Positions 6,589-16,745 are shown, counted from the first letter of the stretch. The stretch is 62,825 nt of DNA from Bacteroidales bacterium (GCA_017430365.1 JAFRNC010000007.1:1-62825), one strand, 5' to 3'. Translations and numbers: made by a program. Notes: generated by a model not told the origin, from the letters alone.

Positions 6589-9254
6589 AACGCCTGCTCA
6601 TCATCCTCCTGGGGGCATTTTTATGCTTCGCCCCGGACGCACCGGCACAGAATCCCGGAGCGGGTTTCGGCGTAAGCAAGGTGGATGCGGCGTCACTCAT
6701 AGAATTCATACGGACTGAAATCACTCCTGAGATCTATTTCGTGCCGGACGATACCGACAAGAGCAGCTATACTATCCGGGTGCCAAAGGAGGAGTTCCTT
6801 GAGCGTGCCATCGCCGAGTTGCGCAACAGCGGTTACACCGTCACCCATTATGACGGAAAGTATTTCGTCCTTCCGGGGCGTGATATCGCACTTACCCTGC
6901 CGGCCGGCTATTTCGAGCGGCGGGAAACGAAAACAGCGGAAGACGATTCCCTGAAGAACTATCTCGGGGGCAATGCCTCCCAGATGACATTCCAGAACAA
7001 GATATACGAGATAGGCGATCCGGATGCGAGGCGCAGGAGCGGCAAGGCAACAGTCCGCGGTTATGTCCGGGACGTTACCTCGGGAGAGCCCCTGGTCGGC
7101 ATCTCTGTCTATGACGAGAGCGGCAAGAGTTACGCTTCGACCGACGAATACGGTTTCTACAGGATTTCGCTTCCTGTCGGGGAGAACAAACTGGGATTCA
7201 GCGGCTATTCCCTGGAAGACCTGAAACTCGACCTGATGGTCTATGGCGACGGCGGCCTCGACGTGGTTATGAAGGAGAAGGTATTCTCGCTCACCGGTGC
7301 AGTGATCACTTCTGAGAGCATGGCACAGCACCGCACTCCCAGGATGGGTATCGAGAAAGTACGCATCCAGATGATAAAGAACGTGCCGGTCGCGTTCGGT
7401 GAGGCCGATGCCCTCAAGGTGGTGATGACTTTGCCTGGCGTCAAGTCGGTCGGCGAGGCTTCCAGCGGCTTCAATGTCCGCGGCGGTTCGACAGACCAGA
7501 ACCTGGTGCTCTTCAACGGCGGAACCATCTACAACCCGAACCACATGTTCGGCATCCTCTCGGCCTTCAACCCCGATATCATAAGCGACGTGGAACTTTA
7601 CAAGAGTTCGATTCCTTCTTCATACGGCGGACGCATCTCCTCCGTGCTGGAGGTACGCAACCGCGAGGGCAACAGCAAGAAAGTCGAGGGATCGCTCGGC
7701 CTCGGCCTGCTCACCAGCCGCCTGCATCTGGAAGGCCCCATAGTGAAGGACCGCACCACATTCATCCTGGGCGGCCGTACGACCTATTCCAACTGGATAT
7801 TCAATCTGCTTCCACAGGGGAGCGGATATGCGGGCGGAAAGGCCTCGTTCCAGGACGTCAATCTGGGCCTGAGCCAGAAGATAGGCAGCCGCAACAGCCT
7901 CCATCTCTACGGCTACTGGTCGCGCGACAAGTTCAGCTTCAGCAATGACACGACATTCCGCTACCGCAATATAAACGGGTCGGTGCGCTGGCACAGCATA
8001 TTCAGCGAAGGCCACTCGATGACCGTCACCGCCGGATACGACAGCTATCATTACAGCATCGAGGACAAGTTCAATGCCTTTACTGCATACAGGCTTTCCA
8101 ATGCGGTCGACCAGACTTTCGCCAAGATCCAGTTCAAGTCGGCGCTCTCCGACGCCCATACTCTGGAGTATGGTGTCAACGCCGTCATGTACGACCTCAA
8201 CCCCGGTTCGTATCATGCCCTGGGCGACTCTTCGCTGGTCAAGTCCCGCGACCTTTCACTGGAAAAAGCGCTGGAGGGAGCGGTTTTCGTCAGCGACACC
8301 TGGCAAATCGACGAGCACCTGACTTTTGACCTCGGTCTGCGCTGGTCCCAGTTCTTCCGTAAAGGCAACTCCCATATCCCGGGCGGCCCTGAATTCCGTC
8401 TCTCCGGCAAATACTCCTTCGATGAGGTGACCAGCGTGAAGGCGGGATTCAACACCATGCGGCAGTATATCCACATGATCTCCAACAGCGTCAACGTATC
8501 GCCGACCGACAGCTGGAGGCTCAGCAGCGACAAGATCCATCCCCAGACGGGATGGCAGGCGGCCACGGGTTTCTACAAGACCCTGATGGGGAATACCCTG
8601 GACTTGTCGCTGGAGGCATATTACAAGCGGGTGAAATATTTCGTGGATTACAAGAGCGGAGCCGTCCTGGTCATGAACGAGAACCTTGCCGACGAACTCG
8701 TGGGGACTGAGAACCGTTCATACGGCGTCGAACTGATGGCCAAGAAGAGCCTCGGCAAGCTGAACGGCTGGGTTTCCTATACCTGGTCCCGTTCCAGGCT
8801 CCGCGAAATGGAAGACCGCGGAGTCAGTACCATCAACGGCGGCGACTGGTACAACGCCCCTTACGACAAACCCCATGACGTGAAAGTGGTGGCCAATTAC
8901 AAGTTCACCCACCGTTACAGCCTGTCTGTCAACCTTGATTACTCTACGGGACGTCCCGTCACCATACCTGTGGGCAAATATCAATATGCCGGCGGAACAC
9001 GCCTGGTCTATTCAGCCCGCAACGGTTACCGCATTCCCGACTATTTCAGGCTCGACATGGCCCTGGTCATCGAGCCCGGACACTATCTTAAGCAGCTTAC
9101 GCACATGTCGTTCACCGTGGGATGCTACAATGTCACCGGACGGAAGAATCCCTACTCGATTTTCTACACCACCGATGGCAGGGACATATCCGGCCATATG
9201 CTGAGCGTATTCGCCACACAGATCCCATATATCAACCTCAATCTTAAATTCTGA
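6585..9254 (+). CDS. TonB-dependent receptor with STN-like and carboxypeptidase-regulatory domains
   Basis: The 889-residue outer-membrane receptor has a signal peptide (1-22), an STN-like segment (about 28-105), a CarboxypepD-regulatory-like domain (about 145-235, GYVRDVTSGEPLVGISVY), a plug (about 245-370, with NVRGGSTDQNLVLFNGG) and a beta-barrel to the end, which finishes with an alternating aromatic strand (INLNLKF). The plug is gated by TonB-ExbBD to import a ligand. The STN-like segment often signals to a FecR-type anti-sigma factor, but no sigma/anti-sigma pair is adjacent. The downstream DUF4249 lipoprotein is its usual partner in Bacteroidota. Substrate is unknown. Confidence 0.9.
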   Translation: MKRLLIILLGAFLCFAPDAPAQNPGAGFGVSKVDAASLIEFIRTEITPEIYFVPDDTDKSSYTIRVPKEEFLERAIAELRNSGYTVTHYDGKYFVLPGRDIALTLPAGYFERRETKTAEDDSLKNYLGGNASQMTFQNKIYEIGDPDARRRSGKATVRGYVRDVTSGEPLVGISVYDESGKSYASTDEYGFYRISLPVGENKLGFSGYSLEDLKLDLMVYGDGGLDVVMKEKVFSLTGAVITSESMAQHRTPRMGIEKVRIQMIKNVPVAFGEADALKVVMTLPGVKSVGEASSGFNVRGGSTDQNLVLFNGGTIYNPNHMFGILSAFNPDIISDVELYKSSIPSSYGGRISSVLEVRNREGNSKKVEGSLGLGLLTSRLHLEGPIVKDRTTFILGGRTTYSNWIFNLLPQGSGYAGGKASFQDVNLGLSQKIGSRNSLHLYGYWSRDKFSFSNDTTFRYRNINGSVRWHSIFSEGHSMTVTAGYDSYHYSIEDKFNAFTAYRLSNAVDQTFAKIQFKSALSDAHTLEYGVNAVMYDLNPGSYHALGDSSLVKSRDLSLEKALEGAVFVSDTWQIDEHLTFDLGLRWSQFFRKGNSHIPGGPEFRLSGKYSFDEVTSVKAGFNTMRQYIHMISNSVNVSPTDSWRLSSDKIHPQTGWQAATGFYKTLMGNTLDLSLEAYYKRVKYFVDYKSGAVLVMNENLADELVGTENRSYGVELMAKKSLGKLNGWVSYTWSRSRLREMEDRGVSTINGGDWYNAPYDKPHDVKVVANYKFTHRYSLSVNLDYSTGRPVTIPVGKYQYAGGTRLVYSARNGYRIPDYFRLDMALVIEPGHYLKQLTHMSFTVGCYNVTGRKNPYSIFYTTDGRDISGHMLSVFATQIPYINLNLKF

Positions 9255-10495
9255 TGAAACCCTTCCGCGTCATATCGTTGCTAATGCTGGTGCTGGCCGC
9301 CTCGGTCAGTTCCTGCATCTACGATTTCAACCCCGACCTGAGCGGGGAGGATGGGTATCTGGTCATCGAGGGCGACATCGCGCTGGGAGAGGTGAGCAGT
9401 TTCAGAATACATCTCTCATCCCGTCTCGATACGTGGCAGTCGGAAAGGGTTGACATCCACCGGTTCGTGGTGGAGGCCAGCGATGGAAGCATATACGAAG
9501 GCATGGGACACAGCGAGTATTACAGTGTGGATATGCGGGAGGCCGACCCTTCCCTTCAGTACAGGATAGTCCTGAACGCAGTGTTGCCTTCGGATTATGG
9601 AGCAGGTGAAGTGCGGCCGCGCCGGTATGTCTCTTCCTGGTCATCGCTTGTCGAGCCTGCGGCGATCGACAGTCTTTCCTATTCGATCAATGAAAGAGGT
9701 ACCGAGATGGCGATCCGGGTTTCCACCCATTCCCCCGAACGGCTCGGATTCTATCGGTGGACTGCCGAGGAAACTTGGGAATACCGGTCGGACTGCTATG
9801 CCTTCTACTATTTCATGCCTGCCGGCACCAGGTACAAAGACGGCGTCGTTTCAAAGGATACCGTCGCGGCATTCGAGAACGGGGAGAACATCTATTACTG
9901 CTGGACATCCGATTCGAGGAGCCAGCTCATGACAGGTTCGACGGAGGCCCTTACGGAGGACAGACTTGTAAACTATCAGATATACACTCTTGCCAACACC
10001 GACTGGCGGGTTTCGTATGTTTATGGCGTGGAAGTGCGGCAGACCCGGATTTCGGAAGAGGCTTTTCGTTATTGGGAAGCCTTGAAGCGGAATACGACCG
10101 ATGTGGGCGGTCTCTTCTCTCCGGAGCCTTCGGAACTGCGGGGGAATATTGTCAACGAGTCTGATGAAAAAGAGATGGTCCTCGGATATGTGAGTGTCGT
10201 CAAGCCGGTGACCAAGCGGCTTTTCGTCGATGACAGGATCAACAGGTTCTACAGAGAGAAATGGGAACCTGTTCCCGAGCCTTTTGTCCCGGCCAGGAGT
10301 GATTGGGGGAAGCTGTATAAACAGGGTTTTGTCCCTACCACGTTCCATGACCCCGAGGCTTTCGGCAGCAATATTCCGGAAGTGATTTTCGGCGTGAACG
10401 ACGAATACTACTGGCGGCCCGTCCGCTGCGTGGACTGCCGCCTCAAGGGTGGTACCAAGAACAAACCCGAATGGTGGCCCACGCCTGAAATATAA
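9254..10495 (+). CDS. DUF4249-type lipoprotein
   Basis: The 413-residue protein has a lipoprotein signal with lipobox SSC (Cys about residue 21) followed by IYDFNPDLSGEDGYLVIEGD, the opening typical of the DUF4249 family, whose members accompany TonB receptors in Bacteroidota. It is probably exposed at the outer membrane and may act as a lid or ligand-binding partner, by analogy with SusD, though this is not shown for the family. The start codon shares one base with the receptor stop, so the two are coupled. It ends with a cysteine pair (VDC and nearby) and a Trp-Trp-containing tail. Confidence 0.82.
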   Translation: MKPFRVISLLMLVLAASVSSCIYDFNPDLSGEDGYLVIEGDIALGEVSSFRIHLSSRLDTWQSERVDIHRFVVEASDGSIYEGMGHSEYYSVDMREADPSLQYRIVLNAVLPSDYGAGEVRPRRYVSSWSSLVEPAAIDSLSYSINERGTEMAIRVSTHSPERLGFYRWTAEETWEYRSDCYAFYYFMPAGTRYKDGVVSKDTVAAFENGENIYYCWTSDSRSQLMTGSTEALTEDRLVNYQIYTLANTDWRVSYVYGVEVRQTRISEEAFRYWEALKRNTTDVGGLFSPEPSELRGNIVNESDEKEMVLGYVSVVKPVTKRLFVDDRINRFYREKWEPVPEPFVPARSDWGKLYKQGFVPTTFHDPEAFGSNIPEVIFGVNDEYYWRPVRCVDCRLKGGTKNKPEWWPTPEI

Positions 10496-10504
10496 GAGTA
10501 AGAT

Positions 10505-12202
10505 ATGAATAGAGCGCTCTTGATACTCATTACGTTGACCGTTACCGCCCTTTCCCTTGCCGGACAGGGGCGTGTGGTGGAGCGCACGTGGGTCTCTACG
10601 GACAAGGATGTTTACGTGGCGGGAGAGTCGATATGGTATTCCGCCTTCTGCATAGATGTCTCCACCGGAAAGTTTTCCAATATCAGCAGCATCGCATATC
10701 TCGAACTGCATTCCGCAGACGGGCTTGCGGCCACCTCCAGGGCGGCTCTCTCGGGAGGCCGGGGAGCAGGCCGGATGGTGCTGCCCAACACCCTGCCGAC
10801 AGGCAACTATCGGCTGATTGTCTATACGGCGCAGAACCGTGATGAGGTGGATTACGACTACAACGGGATTGCTTCCAAGACAATTTCTGTTTTCAACGTC
10901 TTTTCGGCCGACAGGGTGACGGATGGAGTCGAGGTGGTGACGGACGGGGAGTACGAGGGAATGGGATCCCGGGTCAAGCCAGGGATGACGACGGACCGGG
11001 CATCTCTCGAGCTGGCGGTCGATGCGGGCCGCGTGACGCTGACCAATAAGACGGGGGAACCGGTCACATTCAGCCTTTCCGTATATCACGACGACGGCTT
11101 CCTTTCCAATGACAATCCTTCTATTGCGGATTTCATCGCCGAAGCCCGGCGGACAGGCCCCCGCTCGTTCCGCGGGGAAAGGATCCCGGATTACGAGGGT
11201 GAGGTGATACGCGGCCACGTCATGGGTTTCAGCGAAGCGATGATACCCCAGCTTATCGGAAAATACGCTTTCATTTCGTCTCCTTCCGACAAGTCCGACG
11301 TCTATTCCGCCCCCATCCGTGATGACGGGTCGCTCACATTCTTCACCGCCGGAATCTACGGTGACAAGGAGTGCGTATGCGAGATCGAAGGGATCGACCA
11401 GTCCCTGAACTGCCATGTCGAACTGGAGTCTCCCTACGCCAATGCCATGGTAACCGCTCCGGCGCCCCTGCGCATCGCCCGGTCGCTCCGTACGCCCCTG
11501 CAGGCCAGAAGCGCCGCCATGCAGATAGAGCGCCGTTTCGAAGCCGATACGCTTTTCGAATTCCTGCCGGAGCGCGTGGACGCCCTGTTCGGGGAGGATG
11601 CGATTAAGTATATCCTCGACGATTATACGAGGTTCCCTACCATGGAAGAGGACTTCGTGGAGTTCATCCATGAGATCAAGACCCGGAAAGGGACGGACGG
11701 AAAGCGTGAGATAAGGGTCCAGCTCGACGAGTCGATCGGCGGCCCCGCCTTCCCGGAAGGACATTCGCTGATGATGCTCGACGGTGTTCCGGTCTTCGAC
11801 CACGAAAAGATCATGAACTACGATCCCCTGCTGGTGGAGACCGTCCAGATTTATCCCCACACCTGTTTCATCGGCAACCGCATTTTTGAGGGGGTGGCCA
11901 ATTTCGTCACCTACAAGCGCAATCTACCTTCTTTCACCTTCGGCGGCAATGTCAGGGTGATCGACTGGCAGGGAGTCAGCCGCCCGATGGCCCTTACGGG
12001 AGAAAGCCTCTTCCCCGGAGACGGATATCCCGACTATCGCCAGACAATATACTGGCATCCCCTCATGTCGCTTGAAGCGGGTGCCGCGACCGTCACCGAA
12101 TGCCGACTGCCCGATTACAAGGGGCGCTTCGTCGTTGTGGCCGAGGGAATTACCGCAGCAGGAGAGCCCTTCCGCGCGGCAACTTCGTTCGAGCTTCGTT
12201 AA
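10505..12202 (+). CDS. Secreted MG2-like protein with a C-terminal plug-like domain
   Basis: The 565-residue protein has a signal peptide (to about residue 20, LSLAGQG), then a macroglobulin-type MG2-like domain (TWVSTDKDVYVAGESIWYSA, about 25-140). The C-terminal third holds MMLDGVPVFDHEKIMNYDPL followed by GVANFVTYK, which resembles the plug of a TonB receptor (usual pattern DGVP, then ...I.V, then G...I.T), but no barrel follows. It sits nine bases after the DUF4249 gene and closes the operon. Role is unknown; it may chaperone or present proteins or peptides to the receptor. It could also be a regulator of receptor assembly. Confidence 0.75.
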   Translation: MNRALLILITLTVTALSLAGQGRVVERTWVSTDKDVYVAGESIWYSAFCIDVSTGKFSNISSIAYLELHSADGLAATSRAALSGGRGAGRMVLPNTLPTGNYRLIVYTAQNRDEVDYDYNGIASKTISVFNVFSADRVTDGVEVVTDGEYEGMGSRVKPGMTTDRASLELAVDAGRVTLTNKTGEPVTFSLSVYHDDGFLSNDNPSIADFIAEARRTGPRSFRGERIPDYEGEVIRGHVMGFSEAMIPQLIGKYAFISSPSDKSDVYSAPIRDDGSLTFFTAGIYGDKECVCEIEGIDQSLNCHVELESPYANAMVTAPAPLRIARSLRTPLQARSAAMQIERRFEADTLFEFLPERVDALFGEDAIKYILDDYTRFPTMEEDFVEFIHEIKTRKGTDGKREIRVQLDESIGGPAFPEGHSLMMLDGVPVFDHEKIMNYDPLLVETVQIYPHTCFIGNRIFEGVANFVTYKRNLPSFTFGGNVRVIDWQGVSRPMALTGESLFPGDGYPDYRQTIYWHPLMSLEAGAATVTECRLPDYKGRFVVVAEGITAAGEPFRAATSFELR

Positions 12203-12241
12203 TTTTGTTCAAAACTTGTTGGCGGTTAGGAATTTTTGTCC

Positions 12242-12249
12242 TATCTTTG
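12242..12249 (+). promoter_or_regulatory. -7 element of the rpsL operon
   Basis: TATCTTTG is an exact consensus match, with TTG-containing bases about 20 upstream that could be the -33 element. The leader to rpsL is about 47 bases. Confidence 0.75.
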
Positions 12250-12302
12250 CAACCCCGCAAAAAGCGGGGAAGCAAACATAAATAATAGATTTACAACTAT
12301 TT

Positions 12303-12698
<396 letters not shown>

Positions 12699-12726
12699 TT
12701 CATCACCTTTTTAAATTCTTACAGAA

Positions 12727-13203
12727 ATGAGAAAAACGAAGCCTAAAAAGAGGATTCTACTTCCTGATCCTAAGTTTCACGATGTACAGGTTACCCGTTT
12801 CGTGAACAATCTTATGCTGCAGGGGAAGAAGAGTATCGCGTATTCTATTTTTTACGATGCTATCGATATCATCGGCGAGAAGATGAAAGATTCTGAACAG
12901 GCTCCTATAGATATTTGGAAGAAGGCGCTCGAAAACGTCACCCCGCAGGTTGAGGTCAAGAGCCGCCGCGTCGGCGGTGCCAACTTCCAGGTCCCTATGG
13001 AGGTGCGTCCGGAAAGAAAGATCTCCCTTTCGATGAAGAATATGATCGTCTTCGCCCGCAAACGTTCCGGCCACTCCATGGCGGAGAAACTGGCTGCAGA
13101 GATCATGGCCGCCTACAACAACGAAGGTGCGGCATTCAAGAGAAAAGAAGATATGCACAGAATGGCAGAGGCCAACAAGGCATTTGCCCACTTCCGTTTC
13201 TAG
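12727..13203 (+). CDS. rpsG: Ribosomal protein S7
   Basis: The 158-residue protein nucleates assembly of the 30S head domain by binding the 3' domain of 16S rRNA. It opens with MRKTKPKKR and contains [10 protein letters not shown] and the conserved C-terminal NKAFAHFRF. Normal length, second gene of the str operon, 21 bases before fusA. Confidence 0.98.
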   Translation: MRKTKPKKRILLPDPKFHDVQVTRFVNNLMLQGKKSIAYSIFYDAIDIIGEKMKDSEQAPIDIWKKALENVTPQVEVKSRRVGGANFQVPMEVRPERKISLSMKNMIVFARKRSGHSMAEKLAAEIMAAYNNEGAAFKRKEDMHRMAEANKAFAHFRF

Positions 13204-13224
13204 TCTGCTTTTGATCTGCGTTAG

Positions 13225-15345
13225 ATGGCAAGAGACCTGAAATATACGCGCAACATCGGTATCATGGCTCACATCGATGCCGGTAAGACCACGACGTCCG
13301 AGCGCATCCTCTATTATACGGGCAAGACCCACAAGATAGGAGAGGTGCACGAAGGCGCTGCGACAATGGACTGGATGGTCCAGGAGCAGGAACGCGGTAT
13401 TACCATCACGTCGGCCGCCACCACGGCCTTCTGGCATTACAACGGTGAGCAATACCAGATCAATCTTATCGACACTCCGGGTCACGTGGACTTCACTGTC
13501 GAAGTAGAGCGTTCGCTCCGCGTCTTGGACGGGACGATCGCCACTTTCTGTGCGGTGGGCCGCGTGCAGCCCCAGTCGGAGACGGTCTGGCGTCAGGCGG
13601 ACAAATACCATGTCCCCAAGATCGCCTACGTCAACAAGATGGATCGTACCGGCGCTGATTTCCTTGCCGTCGTCGAGGACATTGCCGAAAAACTGGGCGC
13701 CCGTTCAGTCCCCATCTGTCTCCCCATCGGTGCCGAGGAGCATTTCGAAGGCATCGTGGACCTGATCGCCAAGAAGGCCTACTATTACGACGGAACCAGC
13801 AAGGAACTCGTCAACTATGTCGAGAAACCGGTTCCCGCCGAAATGGAAGCAGAGGTGGAGGAGTGGAGAGGGAAACTGATCGAGTCCGTCGCCGAATACA
13901 ACGACGAGATCCTTGAGAAGTTCTTTGACGATCCCGATTCGATCTCCGATCAGGAGATTATCGACGCGCTCCGGAGCGCGACCATCGACATGGCCGTAGT
14001 TCCGACCTGCTGCGGTTCGTCGTTCAAGAACAAGGGCATCCAGTTCCTGCTCGATGCCGTGATGCGTTATCTCCCTTCTCCGCTGGACAAGGGAAGCGTA
14101 TTCGGTACCGATCCCAGGAATGACAAGGAGGTGGAGCGCAAGCCGGTGGCTACCGACCCGTTCTGCGGCCTTGTATTCAAGATCGCGACCGATCCTTTCG
14201 TCGGCCGTCTTGCTTTCATCCGTGCCTACTCCGGCCGTCTCAACGCCGGTGCACAGGTGCTGAATACCCGCTCCGGAAAGAAGGAGAGGGTTGTCCGCCT
14301 TTACCAGATGCACTCCAACAAACAGAATCCCATCGATTTCGTCGAGGCCGGCGACATATGCGCCGCTGCGGGATTCAAGGAGCTGCGTACTGGCGATACC
14401 GTCTGTGAAGACGCCCATCCCATCGTACTCGAATCGATTTCCTTCCCCGAACCGGTGATAGGAATCGCCGTCGAGCCCAAGACCCAGCAGGATCTGGAAC
14501 GTCTTGGCATAGCCCTTGGCAAACTCTCCGAAGAGGACCCCACCTTCACGGTGCAGAGCAACCAGGAGACCGGCCAGACTATCATCAGCGGAATGGGCGA
14601 GCTTCATCTGGACATCATCGTGGACCGTCTGCGCCGTGAATACGGTGTCGAGATCAACCAGGGGGCACCCCAGGTCAACTACAAGGAGGCGGTCACCAAG
14701 ACGTATGTACATCGTCAGGTGTTCAGGAAGCAGACCGGCGGACGCGGCAAGTTTGCTGACATCCAGGTCGAACTCGGTCCTGCGGATGAAGGAGTCTCCG
14801 GACTCCAGTTCATTGACGAAGTCAAGGGTGGAAACATCCCCAAGGAATTCATTCCTTCGGTGGAGAAGGGTTTCAAGGCAGCAATGTCTAACGGCGTGCT
14901 GGCCGGTTTCCCTATGACCGCCCTGAAAGTGCGTCTGCTCGACGGAAGTTTCCATCCCGTCGATTCCGACGCCCTCTCGTTCGAGATTTGCGCCCGCGTC
15001 GCCTTCCGCAACGCACTGCGCAAATGCTCGCCGGTGTTGATGGAGCCTGTCATGTCGCTCGAGGTGGTTACACCTGAAGAATACATGGGCGATGTGGTAG
15101 GCGACCTCAACCGCCGCCGCGGCCAGATCGTGGACATGGATTCCAAGGCAAACGCCAGGATCGTGAAGGCAAAGGTTCCGCTTGCAGAGCAGTTCGGCTA
15201 TGTGACCGTCCTCCGTACGCTGACCTCCGGACGCGCCACGAGTTCAATGGAATTCTCGCACTATGCCGAGGTTCCTGCGAACCTGGCCAAGGAGATCATC
15301 GACAAGCAGGGCGGACCGCGCAGATATTTTGATGATGAAGATTAA
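13225..15345 (+). CDS. fusA: Elongation factor G
   Basis: The 706-residue GTPase drives translocation on the ribosome. The G domain has AHIDAGKTT (P-loop, about 15-23), DTPGH (83-87) and NKMD; domains II-V follow with the standard [16 protein letters not shown] and TSGRATSSM segments. The sequence CAVGRVQPQ contains Arg113 where the common form has Gly (CAVGGVQPQ or similar). The residue is next to the loop that in other species contributes to the fusidic-acid pocket. The gene lies in its usual place between rpsG and rpsJ; tuf is absent here, which is normal for the phylum. Confidence 0.98.
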   Translation: MARDLKYTRNIGIMAHIDAGKTTTSERILYYTGKTHKIGEVHEGAATMDWMVQEQERGITITSAATTAFWHYNGEQYQINLIDTPGHVDFTVEVERSLRVLDGTIATFCAVGRVQPQSETVWRQADKYHVPKIAYVNKMDRTGADFLAVVEDIAEKLGARSVPICLPIGAEEHFEGIVDLIAKKAYYYDGTSKELVNYVEKPVPAEMEAEVEEWRGKLIESVAEYNDEILEKFFDDPDSISDQEIIDALRSATIDMAVVPTCCGSSFKNKGIQFLLDAVMRYLPSPLDKGSVFGTDPRNDKEVERKPVATDPFCGLVFKIATDPFVGRLAFIRAYSGRLNAGAQVLNTRSGKKERVVRLYQMHSNKQNPIDFVEAGDICAAAGFKELRTGDTVCEDAHPIVLESISFPEPVIGIAVEPKTQQDLERLGIALGKLSEEDPTFTVQSNQETGQTIISGMGELHLDIIVDRLRREYGVEINQGAPQVNYKEAVTKTYVHRQVFRKQTGGRGKFADIQVELGPADEGVSGLQFIDEVKGGNIPKEFIPSVEKGFKAAMSNGVLAGFPMTALKVRLLDGSFHPVDSDALSFEICARVAFRNALRKCSPVLMEPVMSLEVVTPEEYMGDVVGDLNRRRGQIVDMDSKANARIVKAKVPLAEQFGYVTVLRTLTSGRATSSMEFSHYAEVPANLAKEIIDKQGGPRRYFDDED

Positions 15346-15366
15346 AATGTTAAAAAACAAATAATA

Positions 15367-15672
15367 ATGAGCCAGAAAATCAGAATTAAACTCAAATCTT
15401 ACGACCACGCCTTGGTTGACAAGTCGGCCGACAAGATTGTCAAGACTGTGAAGGCTACCGGTGCCATCGTGAGCGGTCCGATTCCGCTTCCGACCGACAA
15501 GAAGATCTTTACGGTGAACCGTTCGACTTTCGTCAACAAGAAAGCTCGCGAACAGTTTGAATTGAATTCTTTCCGCCGTCTCCTGGATATCTACAGCTCC
15601 ACCCCCAAAACGGTGGACGCCCTGATGAAGCTTGAGCTTCCCAGCGGAGTCGAGGTAGAGATCAAGGTGTAA
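15367..15672 (+). CDS. rpsJ: Ribosomal protein S10
   Basis: The 101-residue protein is part of the 30S head. It contains IKLKSYDH near the start and the [15 protein letters not shown] stretch. In other Bacteroidota it is followed at once by rplC and the rest of the S10 operon; here it is followed by a tRNA and an unrelated gene on the other strand. Confidence 0.98.
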   Translation: MSQKIRIKLKSYDHALVDKSADKIVKTVKATGAIVSGPIPLPTDKKIFTVNRSTFVNKKAREQFELNSFRRLLDIYSSTPKTVDALMKLELPSGVEVEIKV

Positions 15673-15677
15673 GGGAA

Positions 15678-15685
15678 TAGCTTTG
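15678..15685 (+). promoter_or_regulatory. -7 element of the tRNA gene
   Basis: TAGCTTTG is an exact TAnnTTTG match lying 38 bases before the tRNA, just after the rpsJ stop. Confidence 0.5.
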
Positions 15686-15723
15686 CTAGTGGTTGGTGCT
15701 CCCGCGGCATCAGCCGCTAAATC

Positions 15724-15797
15724 GGTCCCATAGCTCAGTTGGTCAGAGCAGCGGACTCATAATCCGTGGGTCGCAGGTTCAAGCCCTGCTGGGACCA
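15724..15797 (+). tRNA. tRNA with anticodon CAU (elongator Met or Ile2)
   Basis: A standard cloverleaf fits: acceptor GGTCCCA pairs with TGGGACC, D arm AGCTC...GAGC, anticodon stem CGGA/TCCG with loop CTCATAA, and T arm GCAGG/CCTGC with TTCAAGC loop. The anticodon is CAU. The first acceptor pair is G-C, so it is not initiator tRNA. The anticodon arm resembles tRNA-Ile2 (lysidine-modified CAU) as much as elongator tRNA-Met, and the sequence alone does not decide. The terminal CCA is not encoded. Confidence 0.95.
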
Positions 15798-15802
15798 CAT
15801 TT

Positions 15803-15842
15803 AAAATCAGCCACTTACGAACACGTAGGTGGCTGATTTTTT
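15803..15842. terminator. Hairpin terminator after the tRNA
   Basis: A stem of about 16 pairs (AAAATCAGCCAC with GTGGCTGATTTT as core) is followed by a T run and preceded by A residues, so it can act for the tRNA side and for the minus-strand gene that ends at 15869. Confidence 0.88.
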
Positions 15843-15868
15843 CGGCGGGTCAAAGTGTGCGGATCCGC

Positions 15869-16705
15869 TTAATCCGTAGAATTGTTGTTTCCGTCGAAAA
15901 ATGCCTGTGCCAGGTCACGGCAAAGCTTGACGACGATCTTGGTCTCTTCGCTCAGATACTTACTCCACTTTTCAACCAGTTTGTCGGCGATTCCGAAGAA
16001 CTGGCCATAGCATAGCAAATCATCGATCCGGTTGGTATCGACCGGGTCACAGGGTTTGTCTTCTGCCTGGGCCTGCAGGAAGTTTTGCAATTCAACCAGT
16101 CTGCGGGCTTCCGCCGCCCCTGCCGGCGTGAGGGGGCGTATCCGGACGCCCAGATTCGTCATCTTGTCTTTCGGATTACCGGGCTCGATCATTCTCCGGT
16201 CTTCGAACCATTCCTTTCCTTTGACTTCCGGCTTGAAGCCATAAAGATCTCCGGGATGTCTGTAGCTCCAGTCATACACTTCATCGACATCCAGCAGCCC
16301 GTCTTCCCCGGCGGCATCACAGAATTTCTGGTACAAACTGTTTTCTTCCTTATCACGGATGACAGCGTCTTTCTGGATGGAGAGGTAGTTGACGATCTCC
16401 AGCGCGGGTTTTTGCTGCACGAGTTTCAGTTTTCCTTCTTTGTACCAGCGGTAAAGGAAAGCGGCCGGCAGTTCGTGATGGATGTGCTGATCCAGGACGC
16501 GCGGCTGATTGGTCCGGATGTAGCAGGCTGCAAACAGGTCGCCCTCCAGAGGAATCTCCTGGGTTTGCTGGGTGATCCGCCGGGTACCGAATAGTTTTTT
16601 GCAGTACTTGAAGCCGATTGCGTGGGCAATTATAAAAAAGAGAAAAGTACCGGCGATCAGCACGGCCAGCAGGCAGGCCCCGAGGGTGTCTAATTTTTCC
16701 AACAT
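15869..16705 (-). CDS. Membrane protein resembling the C-terminal part of DUF2207 proteins
   Basis: The ATG at 16705 is taken as start because the -7 element (16738-16745) lies between it and the longer open frame that reaches 16801. The 278-residue product has one strong hydrophobic helix near the N-terminus (about 10-31) and a large soluble domain. The segment LPAAFLYRWYKEGKLKLVQQ and the tail FGIADKLVEKWSKYL resemble the cytoplasmic region of DUF2207 membrane proteins, but the usual N-terminal extracellular domain and the second membrane pair are missing. Function is unknown. It is a single transcription unit. Confidence 0.7.
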   Translation of the reverse strand: MLEKLDTLGACLLAVLIAGTFLFFIIAHAIGFKYCKKLFGTRRITQQTQEIPLEGDLFAACYIRTNQPRVLDQHIHHELPAAFLYRWYKEGKLKLVQQKPALEIVNYLSIQKDAVIRDKEENSLYQKFCDAAGEDGLLDVDEVYDWSYRHPGDLYGFKPEVKGKEWFEDRRMIEPGNPKDKMTNLGVRIRPLTPAGAAEARRLVELQNFLQAQAEDKPCDPVDTNRIDDLLCYGQFFGIADKLVEKWSKYLSEETKIVVKLCRDLAQAFFDGNNNSTD

Positions 16706-16737
16706 CGTTCGTTTGACAGTTAGTTGTACATTATTGA

Positions 16738-16745
16738 CAAAGCTA
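16738..16745 (-). promoter_or_regulatory. -7 element of the 16705 gene
   Basis: The minus strand reads TAGCTTTG, an exact match, 33 bases before the ATG at 16705. Confidence 0.6.

Noticed and set aside
9851..11860. A 669-residue open frame on the minus strand across two plus-strand genes
   Set aside because: It crosses a gene boundary of two well-formed plus genes and shows no domain or signal; it is a GC-bias artefact.
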